A DNA stretch of 64,000 bases, from positions 124,001 through 188,000 of the forward strand of contig LNED01000017.1 of assembly GCA_001464915.1 (NCBI GenBank). The letters are read 5' to 3'. The notes under the pieces are model-generated. The model was not told where the DNA came from and did no database searches. It saw only the letters and a program-made list of their open reading frames with translations. Both the position numbers and the translations under genes were made by a program. The stretch is from Sphingomonadales bacterium Ga0077531 (GTDB taxonomy: Bacteria > Pseudomonadota > Alphaproteobacteria > Sphingomonadales > Sphingomonadaceae). Positions 18,953-30,962 of the stretch are shown here, in pieces. Numbering within the stretch: the stretch's first letter is position 1; every line of letters begins with the position of its first letter.

Positions 18953-19652
18953 CCGCAGCCAGCGCCTGCGCAGCGGCGGGATCGCTGCGCTCAAGCGAAT
19001 TCACCGCCCGTGCCAGCAAAGCGCAATCGAACTGCGCCCCGCGCGCGATCGCGGCGCGCGTTACTGCGCTGAAGGCGGCGGGCGGCATTACCGCCGCCCC
19101 GCGCCGCAGGAAATGGCTGTGCCACCGCTCACCCCCGGCGACGATGTCGATCAGCGTCGTCTCACCCGGCCCGCCCGGAGCATCGAACACCTGCGGGCCT
19201 AACTCGATCAGCACCGCATCGGGTGTTTCAGCGCGCAAAAACAATGCGGCATAGCGGCGCGCGGCTTCGGCCTTATCGCCCGCATTCAGCGCCAGCCGCA
19301 ACACTGCTTCCTGAGCCAGCGGTTCGCGCCAGCCGCGTTGACCGGCGATTTGGATCGTCAGTCCGCTCTGCTCGGCCTGCCCCGCCTTGGCCTGCGCGAC
19401 CGCGAGCAACGAGAGATATTCCGCCGGAACCGGGCGGCGAACGACCAGCGCCTGCGCCTCGGCCAGCGCGCGTGCGGGATCATCAGCGGCTGCGGCTTGT
19501 GCTGCGATCTGGGTCTGGGCAAAGTTGCGCAATGGCGCGGGCACCATCGGGGCGAGCGCAGGGGTCACTTCCGACTGCTTGTCGAGCTGCAGGGCGGCAG
19601 TGACAAACGCCACTGCCAGCAAGGCGGTCCACCAGATGATCCGACCGATCAT
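18936..19652 (-). CDS. Membrane-anchored protein of the polysaccharide locus, function unknown
   Basis: The 238-aa protein has one N-terminal membrane segment (residues 5-22) and an alanine-rich, mostly helical periplasmic-type domain. It may contain TPR-like helices (residues 55-130) but no firm family. Its ATG overlaps the stop codon of the remnant frame that ends at 19649 (ATGA), which shows it once followed that upstream gene directly. Polysaccharide export or assembly is an inference from the neighbours. Confidence 0.6.
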   Translation of the reverse strand: MIGRIIWWTALLAVAFVTAALQLDKQSEVTPALAPMVPAPLRNFAQTQIAAQAAAADDPARALAEAQALVVRRPVPAEYLSLLAVAQAKAGQAEQSGLTIQIAGQRGWREPLAQEAVLRLALNAGDKAEAARRYAALFLRAETPDAVLIELGPQVFDAPGGPGETTLIDIVAGGERWHSHFLRRGAAVMPPAAFSAVTRAAIARGAQFDCALLARAVNSLERSDPAAAQALAAAKACE

Positions 19653-19764
19653 CGCCGCACCTTCCCGCTATCCACCGCGACCCGCGCCAGCAGCAGAAGC
19701 GCAAACCCGGCAAAGGCCAGCATGGCCTGGTTGCGTAGGGGGTAATCTGTGACCGATTGGGCTC
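19649..19764 (-). pseudogene. 3' remnant of a probable O-antigen ligase-like gene
   Basis: In the frame just ahead of the 19652 ATG the minus strand reads SVTDYPLRNQAMLAFAG, then a leucine-rich membrane segment and AVDSGKVRR stop. A DYPLR motif followed by a hydrophobic helix is the usual end of O-antigen ligase/polymerase proteins of sphingomonad polysaccharide loci. Only this tail remains, and it is joined at about 19764 to the truncated glycosyltransferase. Its stop overlaps the start of the next gene, as expected of an intact operon end. Confidence 0.6.
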
Positions 19765-20774
19765 ATATATTCCATGATTTTGTTCATGGTCGACTTGTCG
19801 TTCATCGCGTTGACCCGGTCGGGATTGACACCGAGGTCCATCGTCGAAAGCACTTCGAACAGATCGTCATCGGGCGCGCGGCCGGTGAAGGTGATGTAAT
19901 CCGCCAGCCCGCGTGTTTGGGTCAGCGCCTGCAATTCTGCCAGAGCAGGCCCGCCGCCGACCAGCACGAATTGGATGTCTTCGCGGCCCATCTCGCGCAC
20001 GATATGCTCGACCGCGTCGATCAGCAGGTCGATCCCCTCCTGCTCGCCCATCACCCCCACATAGCCGACCATATGCGCGCGGCCATTCTTCCAGCGATCC
20101 ACCGGGGCGACGCGCTTCAGCTTCGAAAGGTCAGGGCCGGAGCGGACGACATGGACGCGTTCAGGCGCCATCCCACCGCGCTCGATGGCGATTTTGCGAT
20201 AGGAATGGTTGGTGGCGATTGAGACATCCGCCGCCTTGAACGTCAGCTTCTCAAACAAGACCATCAGCTGCCAGAAAAACCCGCGCTTGTTGAACTTGGC
20301 CTCGTACAGCTCGGGATTGATGTCGTGGTGATCGAAAATGTAGCGCACGCCCAGTACCTTGAACGGCAGCGCGACGAGGAAGATCAGATCGGGCGGGTTG
20401 CAGCCCTGGATCACGTCAATCCGGCGCTTGAAATGGATGCGCCACGCCAGCACCGTCTCCCAGAACAGCGCCGCGCCATATTCGGCGAGGAAGCCAATCG
20501 CACCCTTGGCTTCGAGCGGAAGCGGGTGGCGGTGGATGTCGATGCCTTCGATGACCTCGAAGCGGCTCTCGTACCCCTTGCCGGTCGGGCAGATGATCGA
20601 AACGTGGGCACCCGCCGCCTTTAACGTACGCGCCTCCTGCCACACCCGCCGGTCGAACGGCAGCGGCAGATTTTCGACCACGATCAGCACGTGGCGGCCT
20701 TTTAGCGGCTCGCCCGGGATGATTGCCGGAATGCCTTCCTCGGCAGTGATGCTGGCAGCGAGCGCGGTGTTCAT
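19668..20774 (-). pseudogene. Glycosyltransferase family 4, C-terminally truncated by fusion
   Basis: The first about 338 residues are a normal GT4 (GT-B fold) protein: VENLPLPFDRRVWQEA start, RGGMAPERVHVVRSGPDL, VGYVGVMGEQEGID and the nucleotide-sugar site up to NDKSTMNKIMEYM. Here family members continue with ALGKPIVQFD and another 50-80 residues. Instead the frame goes into SPIGHRLPPTQPG and stops, the out-of-frame reading of a second gene's tail. The donor-binding domain is therefore incomplete and activity is doubtful. The 5' part lies two bases after the sugar dehydrogenase stop. Confidence 0.75.
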
Positions 20775-20776
20775 GG

Positions 20777-22042
20777 TCAGGCGATGGTGCTGGTATCGAC
20801 CAGTTTCGCAGCGTCGATGGTCAGCGTGTCGATCAGCCGGTTGGTGGCGATGATGCGAGCATAATCGCGGCTCTCGGCGTCCTGTTTGGTCACCATCAGG
20901 CCATCGATCCGCGGCAGCACCGAATAGGCATACCCCAAGTTCTGGCCGACGAGATTGTCGGGCGCGACCTTGGGGTCGTAGATGTCGAGCTCGAAGCCTG
21001 CTTCGAGCAGCTTGCGCGCCATGTCGACCGCCGGGCTTTCGCGCAGATCGTCAGTCTCAAGCTTGAAGGCGAGGCCGACCAGCAGCACCTTCGCCCCCGG
21101 TTCCAGCCCTTGCGTCGCGGCGAGGAACTGGTGGTGCTTGTGCGCCTCGTTCGAACGGATCAGCGCGTCCACCAGATGCGTCGCCGAACCGGTGTCGGCG
21201 GCGATATACTGGAGCGCGCGGACGTCCTTGGGGAGGCACGAGCCACCGAATGCGCCGCCGGGCCGGGTGTAATAGGCCGACAGGTTGAGCTTGGTATCGC
21301 TCTTGAAGATCGCGTGCACATCGCGCGCGGAAATGCCGAGGTTCTGGCACACCCGGCCGATCTCATTGGCAAAGGCAACCTTGACCGCGTGCCAGCTATT
21401 ATCGACGAATTTGGTGATCTCAGCCTCGCGCAGGCCGACTTCGAACAGCGCGGCGGTGATGCCTTCGTTCAGCCGCGCCATATTGGCCGAAGGCTGCCCG
21501 CCCAGCGTGCCGATCACGATCTTGGGGGGATTGAAGAAATCTTCGATCGCGGAGGCTTCGCGCAGGAACTCGGGGTTGTAGACCAGCTCTACCGCGCTGG
21601 TCGCGGCATCGCCCAGATGGCTCTGGATGATCGGCCAGATGATGTTCTCGCAGCTGCCGGGCCGCATGGTTGAGCGGTAGGCCAGCGTCAGCGGAGTGGC
21701 ACGACCGGGCTTGATCGCCGCGGCAATCGAGCGGGTGACCTGCGCGATGTAGCTCATATTGTGCGCGCCATCGACGCCGCTCGGGGTGCCGACGCAGACG
21801 ATGGCGACGTCGCAATCATCCAGCTCGTCGGTCAGCCGGGTGACGGCGTGGATCCGGCCATCGGCGTGGGCGGCGGCAATCAGATCATCGAGGCCGGGTT
21901 CATACACCGGCGCGCGTCCTTCATTCAGCGCGGCGACTTTCGCATCGCTGACGTCGACCCCGATGATGCTGTGTCCTTGGCTGGCGATGCAGCCTGCGGC
22001 GGTGGAGCCGACGTAACCCAGTCCGAAAATGGCAACTTTCAC
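20777..22042 (-). CDS. UDP-glucose/GDP-mannose dehydrogenase family protein
   Basis: The 421-aa protein has the three-domain nucleotide-sugar 6-dehydrogenase layout: N-terminal GLGYVGSTAAGC, a middle part with NPEFLREASAIEDFFNP, and the catalytic GGSCLPKD with the active cysteine near residue 260. It makes a uronic-acid nucleotide (UDP-glucuronate or GDP-mannuronate) for polysaccharide. The long form of the active site and NNNW-type features resemble AlgD; the substrate is not settled. It forms a run with the damaged glycosyltransferase. Confidence 0.88.
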   Translation of the reverse strand: MKVAIFGLGYVGSTAAGCIASQGHSIIGVDVSDAKVAALNEGRAPVYEPGLDDLIAAAHADGRIHAVTRLTDELDDCDVAIVCVGTPSGVDGAHNMSYIAQVTRSIAAAIKPGRATPLTLAYRSTMRPGSCENIIWPIIQSHLGDAATSAVELVYNPEFLREASAIEDFFNPPKIVIGTLGGQPSANMARLNEGITAALFEVGLREAEITKFVDNSWHAVKVAFANEIGRVCQNLGISARDVHAIFKSDTKLNLSAYYTRPGGAFGGSCLPKDVRALQYIAADTGSATHLVDALIRSNEAHKHHQFLAATQGLEPGAKVLLVGLAFKLETDDLRESPAVDMARKLLEAGFELDIYDPKVAPDNLVGQNLGYAYSVLPRIDGLMVTKQDAESRDYARIIATNRLIDTLTIDAAKLVDTSTIA

Positions 22043-22228
22043 ATTTATTCCTCAAAAGGAGCGACCCCGGGTTGGTGCGCGGCCTAGCAAGCGCCCCCCC
22101 GTGGTGCAATGCACAAACATTGGCGATGCCAGAAGGCGCCGCGAGTGGAGGCATTGGCGCGATGATCGGGCGACACTTGCCAGCAAAGTGGCGGCGCGCT
22201 TAATGCGGTGCGCAAACGGGAGAGACAG

Positions 22229-23311
22229 ATGCAACACGCAAGCGGGCCGCTGACCGGCCTCAGGGTTCTGGAATTCAGTGGCATCGGGCCGGGGCCGCAC
22301 GTGGCGATGCTGCTCGCAGATCTGGGCGCGGAAGTGGTGCGGATCGACCGTCCCGGCGCGGGGGTAAGCAACCCGGTGGTCGAACGCGCGCGCCACCGGC
22401 TGGCGCTTGATCTCAAGAGCGAGGAGAGCAAGGCGGCTGTGCGCGCCGCCGCCGCCAATGCCGATGTGCTGATCGAAGGCTTCCGCCCCGGCGTTATGGA
22501 GCGGCTGGGGCTGGGGCCGGAGGAACTGCTGAGCGCAAACCCGCGCCTCGTCTATGCTCGGATGACCGGCTGGGGGCAGGACGGCCCGCTTGCCCATGCG
22601 GCCGGGCACGACATCAATTACATCGCCATCACCGGCGCGCTTTCCGCCGTGGGCAAGGCAGGCGAGACCGCCACGCCGCCGCAAAACCTCGTCGGCGATT
22701 TCGGCGGTGGGTCGATGTATTGCGCCTTTGGGATCATGGCTGCGCTGTATGAACGCGAGAAATCAGGCAAGGGGCAGGTGGTCGATGCCGCGATTGTCGA
22801 CGGGGCGACTAGCCTGATGAGCTTCTTCTTCGGCGTGCGCCACGTTCCGCACCTGTCGACGACGCGCGGCAAGGGGATGCTGGGCGGCGCGGCGCATTTC
22901 TACCGCTGCTTCACCTGCAAGGATGGCAAGGAGATATCTTTGGGGTCAATCGAACCGCAGTTCTACGCCGAAATGCTGGCAAAGACCGGCGCTCCTGAAG
23001 AATTGGCGCAGGGCCAGATGAACCCCGCCCATTGGGACGATTACGCCGCGAAACTCGCTACGCTGTTCCTCACGAAAACGCAGGCCGAATGGTGCGCGCT
23101 GCTCGAAGGCTCCGACGCCTGTTTCGCTCCTGTGCTGGGGATCGATGAGGCGCGCGACCATCCGCATATGAAAGCGCGCGGCGCTTACGTGGAGCATGAC
23201 GGCGCATGGCACACCGCCCCCGCGCCGCGTTTCAGCCGCACGCCGGGCAGCGTGCGGTCAAGCGCGGATGACGGCGCGGCTGTCGTCGCGCGGTGGGGGA
23301 GCCAAGCCTAA
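22229..23311 (+). CDS. CaiB/BaiF CoA-transferase family protein, alpha-methylacyl-CoA racemase-like
   Basis: From ATG 22229 the protein has 360 aa, with GGGAGAGAC just upstream. It shows [27 protein letters not shown], a class III CoA-transferase start, and the active-site region [13 protein letters not shown], plus [14 protein letters not shown]. The GHDxNY motif is that of alpha-methylacyl-CoA racemases (catalytic His/Asp). It is probably used in branched fatty acid or related CoA metabolism together with the downstream MaoC protein, whose start overlaps its stop (TAATG). Confidence 0.88.
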   Translation: MQHASGPLTGLRVLEFSGIGPGPHVAMLLADLGAEVVRIDRPGAGVSNPVVERARHRLALDLKSEESKAAVRAAAANADVLIEGFRPGVMERLGLGPEELLSANPRLVYARMTGWGQDGPLAHAAGHDINYIAITGALSAVGKAGETATPPQNLVGDFGGGSMYCAFGIMAALYEREKSGKGQVVDAAIVDGATSLMSFFFGVRHVPHLSTTRGKGMLGGAAHFYRCFTCKDGKEISLGSIEPQFYAEMLAKTGAPEELAQGQMNPAHWDDYAAKLATLFLTKTQAEWCALLEGSDACFAPVLGIDEARDHPHMKARGAYVEHDGAWHTAPAPRFSRTPGSVRSSADDGAAVVARWGSQA

Positions 23312-23760
23312 TGGCAGGCAAGTTGTTCGACGAATGGGTGGTGGGTGAGCGGATCGAGCACGAAATCCGCCGCACCGTGACCGAGACCGACAATCTGCTG
23401 TTCTCGGTCATGACCCACAACCCGCAGCCGCTGCATCTCGATGTCGAGGCGGCCAAGGCGAGCGGTTATGGGCAGATTCTGGTGAATTCTACCTTCACCT
23501 TCGCGCTGCTGGTGGGCCTGTCGGTTGGTGACACCACGCTCGGCACGCTGGTTGCCAACTTGGGGTTCGACAAGGTGGTGACGCCGAAGCCGGTGTTTAT
23601 CGGCGACACCCTGCGCGCATATTCAGAGGTCAAGGAGCTGCGGGAAAGCAAGTCGCGCCCCGATGCCGGAATCGTCACCTGGGTTCACGAAATGTGGAAC
23701 CAGCGCGATGAAGTGGTGTGCCGGTGTGAGCGGTCAGCCCTGATCCAGCGGCGCGGCTGA
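23311..23760 (+). CDS. MaoC-like hot-dog dehydratase
   Basis: The 149-aa protein has the MaoC hydratase fold: [22 protein letters not shown] and the active-site [18 protein letters not shown] with the catalytic D-H pair, then [12 protein letters not shown]. It would hydrate or dehydrate a short acyl-CoA. The start is linked to the CaiB gene by TAATG; the 3' end overlaps the convergent TolC-like gene by 27 bp. Confidence 0.9.
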   Translation: MAGKLFDEWVVGERIEHEIRRTVTETDNLLFSVMTHNPQPLHLDVEAAKASGYGQILVNSTFTFALLVGLSVGDTTLGTLVANLGFDKVVTPKPVFIGDTLRAYSEVKELRESKSRPDAGIVTWVHEMWNQRDEVVCRCERSALIQRRG

Positions 23761-25161
23761 GGTAACGCCGCCTCCCAATGCCTGCCACAGCACGATCCGC
23801 GCGCGCGCCGCGCGGCCCAGTGCGGCAGCCGCGCGTTCACCGCTGGCGTCGGCTGCGCGGCGGGCTTCGAGCACCTCGAGGAAGCTGGCGAGGCCGGCAC
23901 GGTAACGGGTTTCGGCAAGGCCTGCCGCGCGGTTCAGCAAGTCGCGTTCTTCGACCGAAAGCCGCGCTTCATTGTCGGCAGCGGTGACAAGGCCATAACC
24001 CGCCTCGGCATCGCCCAAGGCCTGAAACACGGCCCCGCGATAGGCGGCAAAGGCGGCGCGCTTGTCAGCGGCGGCAGCGTCGATTCCCGCGCCCACCCGC
24101 CCAAAGTCGAGCAGCGGCCCGGCAATCCCGGCAGTCAGTGTGCCGATGATTGAATCCTCATCAAAGAAATCGCCCGGGCTGAACGCCAGTAATCCGATCA
24201 CGCCCGACAGTGTCAGCTTCGGAAAGCGCGCGCGGGCGGCGGCGGCTAGGTCGGCGTCACTGGCAGCGAGATTGGCCGCGGCAGCTGCAACGTCAGGCCG
24301 ATTGGCGAGCAATTCCGATGGTAGCGAAGCGGGCGCAGCGGCAGGGGCCAACGCAGGTCCGGCCTCAGCCAAAGCCGCGCGCACGGTCGCGGCATCCTGT
24401 GCGGTCAGCGTTACCAGCCGCCCGATCAATCGCGCGCGTTCGCTCTCCAGCGCGGCGAGGCGGACTTGCGATGAACTCGCGGTCGCCTCGGCCCGCACCC
24501 GGTCGAAACCGGGGGCGATGCCCGCATCTTCGCGCACTTTGGCTAGGCCCGCGAGCGCCTGCGACGCTGACGCGTCATCCTTGATCGCAGCAGCGCGGGC
24601 TTCGATAACGCGCCAATCGGTCACACTCGCCGCGATTTCAGCGAGCAGCGACAGGCGCACACCCTGTGCCTGCGCGGATGCGGCATCGATCCGGGCCAGC
24701 GCCGCGCGTTCCTGCGCCTTCAACTGCCCGAAGATATCGGGGTCCCAACTGGCGACGATATTTGCGCCGTAAGACGTCTGTTCGGCGGGAATGAAGCCCT
24801 GTTGGCCTGCCGCCCCGAATTGGTTGGTGTTGATCCGGTTGCGGGTCACATCGCCATCTGCGGCGATATTCGGCAGGCGTGCGGCGCCAGCACCGCGAGC
24901 CCCGGCCCTCGCGCTGTCGATCCGCGCGGCGGCTTCGGCAAGGCTCGGCGCGCTGGCGATGGCGGCGTCGGACAGGATGCGGTAAGCGGGGTCGTTCGCA
25001 GGCATCAGCGCGGCGAGGCTGATCTGTGTCCCGGCGTCGGGCGCAAAGAAGAACGCTTGCGGAAGTTCCGGCGCTGGCGTGGCGATTTCCGGCGCGGGGT
25101 TGGCCGAACAAGCGGCCAGCGTCAGCGCTAGCAGCGAAGTGATAAGGAGCGGGCGGCGCAT
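23734..25161 (-). CDS. Outer-membrane efflux lipoprotein (TolC/NodT family)
   Basis: From the ATG at 25161 the product has 475 aa, with a lipoprotein signal ending in LAAC (Cys16). The rest is the duplicated, helix-rich TolC-type channel, with [30 protein letters not shown] as a diagnostic stretch. It would be the exit duct for the HlyD/ABC exporter encoded just upstream (stop 5 bp away). A longer frame to 25257 lacks the signal and is rejected. Confidence 0.9.
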   Translation of the reverse strand: MRRPLLITSLLALTLAACSANPAPEIATPAPELPQAFFFAPDAGTQISLAALMPANDPAYRILSDAAIASAPSLAEAAARIDSARAGARGAGAARLPNIAADGDVTRNRINTNQFGAAGQQGFIPAEQTSYGANIVASWDPDIFGQLKAQERAALARIDAASAQAQGVRLSLLAEIAASVTDWRVIEARAAAIKDDASASQALAGLAKVREDAGIAPGFDRVRAEATASSSQVRLAALESERARLIGRLVTLTAQDAATVRAALAEAGPALAPAAAPASLPSELLANRPDVAAAAANLAASDADLAAAARARFPKLTLSGVIGLLAFSPGDFFDEDSIIGTLTAGIAGPLLDFGRVGAGIDAAAADKRAAFAAYRGAVFQALGDAEAGYGLVTAADNEARLSVEERDLLNRAAGLAETRYRAGLASFLEVLEARRAADASGERAAAALGRAARARIVLWQALGGGVTSAAPLDQG

Positions 25162-25165
25162 CGCC

Positions 25166-26146
25166 TCAGCCCCCCCTCTTCGCAGGTGCCGCTTTGGCCG
25201 GGATGAAGGCATCAATCTGCTGGCCCACGCGGAACGCGTCACTTTCGGGCAGGGCATAAATCAGCTGCAACACCCGCACATCGACACGCTCCGCCGCAGA
25301 GTTGGTCAGCGAGCGTTTGGGCACCACCAGCGGTTCGGCGCGCACAAAGGTAGCGTTGACGTGCAATTCCGCCGCGCCGCGCGGGCTGATCACCGCTGGC
25401 TGGCCGAGTGCCACCCGCGCCACCTCGTTCTCGTCGATATCAACGCGCACGTGCAGCGGATTGGTCTGGCCCATCTGCATGAACGGCTGCGAGGAGCCGC
25501 CCATGGTGGAGACGAACTCGCCGGGGCGGATGTTTACCGCGAGAATCTCGCCGGCAATCGGTGCGCGGATTACCAATCGGTCGATTTCAGTGCGGGCAGA
25601 GCCGGAGGCGGCCTGTGCAGCGGCGAGGCGCGCGCGGGCGAGGCCCAGGCGGCTGGTGGCGGCGGCTTCCTCACCCTCGGCGCGGATCACTTCGGCGCGG
25701 CTGACGGCGGCGGGGTCGGAGAGGTTGCGATACAAGTCGAGCTGCTGGCGCGCGGTCTTTTGCGCGGCGCTGGCTTCGGCAATCGCGGCGCGGGCTTCAT
25801 TGATGGCCGCATCCGATTGCGCCAGCTGCGCGCGGGCGGCGCGGGCATCTACCGTGAACAGCACCTGCCCCTTGCCGACAAGATCACCGGGCCGCACCCG
25901 CACGTCGGTGACGAGCCCCGACAGCGCCGAGCCGATGTCGATCACCTCGCTCGAAGGCTCGACGATTCCTGCACCCGCAACGCGCGCTTCGCCTGCAAGT
26001 TTGCCGACCGCCTTGGGCGGCTGTTCGGCAGGCTCGCTGGTTGATCGGTCGGGCAAGCCGACAAGGATCAGATAGGCCGCGATGGCGACGCCGATCAACG
26101 CCAGAATCGGCAGGATCTGACGGGAAAAGCTCAGGTTGCGGAACAT
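25166..26146 (-). CDS. HlyD/MacA-family membrane-fusion protein
   Basis: The 326-aa protein has one N-terminal membrane anchor, a barrel-sandwich hybrid motif ([24 protein letters not shown]), a helical hairpin (about residues 90-180), and a beta-barrel with [19 protein letters not shown]. It bridges the inner-membrane ABC permease and the outer-membrane duct. The neighbours make a four-gene exporter. Confidence 0.92.
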   Translation of the reverse strand: MFRNLSFSRQILPILALIGVAIAAYLILVGLPDRSTSEPAEQPPKAVGKLAGEARVAGAGIVEPSSEVIDIGSALSGLVTDVRVRPGDLVGKGQVLFTVDARAARAQLAQSDAAINEARAAIAEASAAQKTARQQLDLYRNLSDPAAVSRAEVIRAEGEEAAATSRLGLARARLAAAQAASGSARTEIDRLVIRAPIAGEILAVNIRPGEFVSTMGGSSQPFMQMGQTNPLHVRVDIDENEVARVALGQPAVISPRGAAELHVNATFVRAEPLVVPKRSLTNSAAERVDVRVLQLIYALPESDAFRVGQQIDAFIPAKAAPAKRGG

Positions 26147-26179
26147 GGTGTCCTCGGCGTGTTCGAGAGGGGGAGGGGA

Positions 26180-26911
26180 TCAGTGGCCATCGGGCATTTC
26201 CTTGCCGTCATGGGTGACGCGGCCGTCTTCCAGCACGATGATCCGGTCAGCCAGATCGAAGATGCGGTTGTCGTGGGTGACGATGATGCAGGCGCGATCC
26301 GGCGCCACCGCGACTTCGCGCAGCAGGTCCATCACCCGGCGGCCCGATGAGGCGTCGAGCGCGGCGGTTGGCTCATCGCACACCACCAGCCGCGGTTCGT
26401 GCACCAGCGCGCGGGCGATGGCGACGCGTTGCTGCTGCCCGCCCGAAAGCTGGCGCGGCAGCTTGTCCGCCTGATTGCCGATATTAAGCTTGTCGAGCAG
26501 CACCTTGGCCCGCTCGCGCGCTTCGGCGATTGGCACACCTTGCGCAATCAGCGGGACGGCTGCGTTGGCTGCGACATCGATCGATGGGATCAGGTTATAT
26601 TGCTGAAAGATAAAGCCGATGTTCTTGAGCCGGAAATTGACCAGCTCGGTATCGGTCAGGCTGTAGATGTCGGTGCCGAACACCTTCACCTCACCCTCGG
26701 TCGGGTAGAGGATGCCGCACATGATCGAAATTAGCGTGGTTTTGCCCGATCCGCTTTCGCCCACGACAAAGGTCATCTCGCCCGAACGGATGTCGGTGTC
26801 GATCCCGTGCAGCACGCGGATTGTGCTCTGCCCAGCCTCGAAATCGCGGGAGATCCCGCGCGCGCAGATGGCCGCTTCGGGCGCGCAGCCGCCGATGGCT
26901 CTGGTATCCAT
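26180..26911 (-). CDS. ABC transporter ATP-binding protein (MacB/DevA type)
   Basis: The ATPase of 243 aa has Walker [10 protein letters not shown], signature LSGGQQQR, Walker [12 protein letters not shown] and the H-loop THDN. Starting at ATG 26911 is preferred, but GTG at 26929, which overlaps the permease stop (GTGA), is a fair alternative that adds six residues. It drives the FtsX-like permease next to it. Confidence 0.92.
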   Translation of the reverse strand: MDTRAIGGCAPEAAICARGISRDFEAGQSTIRVLHGIDTDIRSGEMTFVVGESGSGKTTLISIMCGILYPTEGEVKVFGTDIYSLTDTELVNFRLKNIGFIFQQYNLIPSIDVAANAAVPLIAQGVPIAEARERAKVLLDKLNIGNQADKLPRQLSGGQQQRVAIARALVHEPRLVVCDEPTAALDASSGRRVMDLLREVAVAPDRACIIVTHDNRIFDLADRIIVLEDGRVTHDGKEMPDGH

Positions 26912-26925
26912 GATTGGCGCCTCGC

Positions 26926-28062
26926 TCACCGGAACACCGATGCGGGTTCGGTTTTGAGCACAGAACGGATCGCGATCAGGCCGGTGATGGCAAGGATGAC
27001 GACCACCGCGACCAGACTGATCAGCGGGATCTGCCACGGGATGTAAAAGCCCTTGAAGAACGGATTGGCGCTGAAGCCCTTAATGAAGGCAACCGTGCCC
27101 GCCACCCCCAGCGCATAACCGATCATGCCGACCAGCCCCGCCTGCGCTGCGACCATGGCCATGATCTTGTTGTTGGTGACCCCGATGGCTTTCAACGCGC
27201 CAAATTGTTTGATGTTGTCGCGCAGGAATAGGCTGAAGGTCAGGCCAACGATGGCAATGCCCACCACGAAGCCCAAGAACACCGTGATCCCGAAATTGGT
27301 CGGGATGCCGGTGTTCTCAATGATGAAGTTCACGCCTGCTTGTGAAAATTCGTTGCGGGTTTCGGCCTTCAGCCCGGTCTCGGCCTCAATTCGTGCGGCA
27401 ACGCCTTCGGGGGTTTCGCCCTCGCTCACCCCAACGAGCACGAAAGACAAACGGTTGCGGGTGCCGGGGACAAAATTGAGCGCGTTGGAATAGCGAGTGT
27501 AAAGCACCACCGTGCTGGTGAAGCTGGGGATCGAATCCGCGATGCCGCGGATCACCGCGCGCTGATCGTTCAGTTCCAGCCGTTCGCCAATCGGGCTTTG
27601 TTCCGGAGGGAAGAACCGGGTGGTGCCGGTGTCGTCGATCACCACGCTATCGGGCGCGAACAGCACCGACTTGTCGCCTTCCTTCATCCGTTCGGGCATA
27701 CCGATTAGCGTCGCATCATCGACCCCGATCACAGCCACGCCTTCCAGATCGCCTTCGATGGTGCGGACATTGGCCTGCGCCCGCAGGTGCGGCACCGCCC
27801 ATTCCACACCCTTGACCGAGCGGACTCGATCCAGCGCGGTGCCGGGCATGGCATAGCTGACGTCGGTGGTGCGGCTGACCGGGTCCATCACCCACACTTC
27901 GGCTTCGGGCGCGTTGTAAACCCCGCTGGCTCCGCGTTCGACCAGATTGACGAAGATCGTCATCTGCTGCGTGATCAACAGCGTGGAAAAACCGATGCCA
28001 AACAACAGCCCATAGAACTTCTGGGCGTCTCCGGTGAGCATCCTGATCGCGATCCAAAGCAC
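26926..28062 (-). CDS. FtsX-like ABC permease (DevC/MacB type)
   Basis: The 378-aa protein has an N-terminal membrane segment, a large periplasmic domain, and three membrane segments near the C-terminus (about residues 260-370). This matches a DevC-type permease of four-segment topology, starting MLWIAIRMLTGDAQKFYG. Together with the ATPase, HlyD protein and outer-membrane lipoprotein it forms a DevABC-TolC exporter. The cargo is unknown. The gene is the first of the run and lies divergent to a TetR regulator. Confidence 0.9.
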   Translation of the reverse strand: MLWIAIRMLTGDAQKFYGLLFGIGFSTLLITQQMTIFVNLVERGASGVYNAPEAEVWVMDPVSRTTDVSYAMPGTALDRVRSVKGVEWAVPHLRAQANVRTIEGDLEGVAVIGVDDATLIGMPERMKEGDKSVLFAPDSVVIDDTGTTRFFPPEQSPIGERLELNDQRAVIRGIADSIPSFTSTVVLYTRYSNALNFVPGTRNRLSFVLVGVSEGETPEGVAARIEAETGLKAETRNEFSQAGVNFIIENTGIPTNFGITVFLGFVVGIAIVGLTFSLFLRDNIKQFGALKAIGVTNNKIMAMVAAQAGLVGMIGYALGVAGTVAFIKGFSANPFFKGFYIPWQIPLISLVAVVVILAITGLIAIRSVLKTEPASVFR

Positions 28063-28138
28063 AGGGGAGGAACCTTTGAAGCGAGGCGGGGTTGCAATAA
28101 TGAACCACCAAGGCCATTACTGAACGATAACGTTTAAT

Positions 28139-28154
28139 TGAACGGAGCCGTTCA
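28139..28154. promoter_or_regulatory. Palindromic operator candidate between exporter and tetR
   Basis: A 16-bp palindrome, tgaacgg-ag-ccgttca, lies in the 94-bp gap between the divergent exporter and the TetR gene, two bases before the TetR start. This is the usual position and size of a TetR-family operator, so local autorepression of both transcription units is likely. A related half-site, aacgataacgtt, lies 20 bp to the left. Confidence 0.6.
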
Positions 28155-28156
28155 CT

Positions 28157-28834
28157 TTGTCAACCTGCGGTTCATCCGCCCCTGAAAAAAAAGCAGGTCG
28201 CAAAATCCCCGTCCGCCGCAAAGCGGGCCGACCGCTTGACGCGGCCAAGCATCAGACGATTGTTGAGACCGCCGCGTACCTGTTCTTCCACAACGGCTAT
28301 GCCGCGACTGCGATCGAACAGGTCGCCGCCGACGCGGGCGTATCCAAGGTCACGATCTACAACCAGTTCGGCGATAAACGCGCGCTGTTTGCTGCTGCCG
28401 TGACCTGTGAATGCGAGAAAATGCGCGGGCATTTCTCATTGGAAACCATGCCACAGGGTACGATCCGCGAACGGCTGACCATGATTGGCGAAGCGATCCA
28501 CGCCTTCCTGTTCCGCCCGGAAATGATCCAGTTCGAACGCCGCATCGCAGCTGAGACCGAACACGACCCCGCCATTGGTGAGGCCTTCCTCGAAGCCGGG
28601 CCGCGGCGGATGAAGCAGGGGTTTGCCCAGTGGTTAGCCCATGCGGTCGAAGCGGGCGACCTTGCGATCAACGATCCGTTGCTGGCGGCGGAACAATTCG
28701 TCTCGATGTGCAAGGGCATGGGCGATCTGGAGCGCCGGTTCGGCGCAGTGATCGCGCCCGAAGACAGCCGCCAGCGCATTCGCGGCGCGGTCGAGGTGTT
28801 TCTGGCGGCCTATGGCACGGGTTCTCATCGATAA
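28157..28834 (+). CDS. TetR-family transcriptional regulator
   Basis: The 225-aa protein has a TetR helix-turn-helix: IVETAAYLFFHNGYAATAIEQVAADAGVSKVTIYNQF at about residues 35-71, then a ligand-binding domain. The start is a TTG at 28157, since a stop lies 18 bases upstream in frame, no RBS is visible, and the operator palindrome abuts it; the mRNA may be leaderless. It is divergent to the exporter operon and probably represses it, with an efflux substrate as inducer (inferred). Confidence 0.85.
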   Translation: MSTCGSSAPEKKAGRKIPVRRKAGRPLDAAKHQTIVETAAYLFFHNGYAATAIEQVAADAGVSKVTIYNQFGDKRALFAAAVTCECEKMRGHFSLETMPQGTIRERLTMIGEAIHAFLFRPEMIQFERRIAAETEHDPAIGEAFLEAGPRRMKQGFAQWLAHAVEAGDLAINDPLLAAEQFVSMCKGMGDLERRFGAVIAPEDSRQRIRGAVEVFLAAYGTGSHR

Positions 28835-28940
28835 TCCGCATCACGCTGTTCGAAAATTAGCACGAAGGCGAAAGCCGCGCATTATCTTGCCATTCATCGC
28901 CCACGTCCTACATTGTCGGTGACGAAAGGAATCCCGTGCG

Positions 28941-30899
<1,959 letters not shown>

Positions 30900-30916
30900 A
30901 TTCAGGAAAATTTTTG

Positions 30917-30952
30917 AAGGGGGCGTCCGGAGCGATACGGGCGCCCTTTTTT
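30917..30952 (+). terminator. Rho-independent terminator after ftsH
   Basis: A G+C-rich stem (gggcg at 30921-30925 with cgccc at 30942-30946, inner loop gtccggagcgatacg) is directly followed by a run of six T at 30947-30952. This is the standard intrinsic terminator for ftsH on the plus strand. Confidence 0.85.
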
Positions 30953-30962
30953 CTGACTGCGA

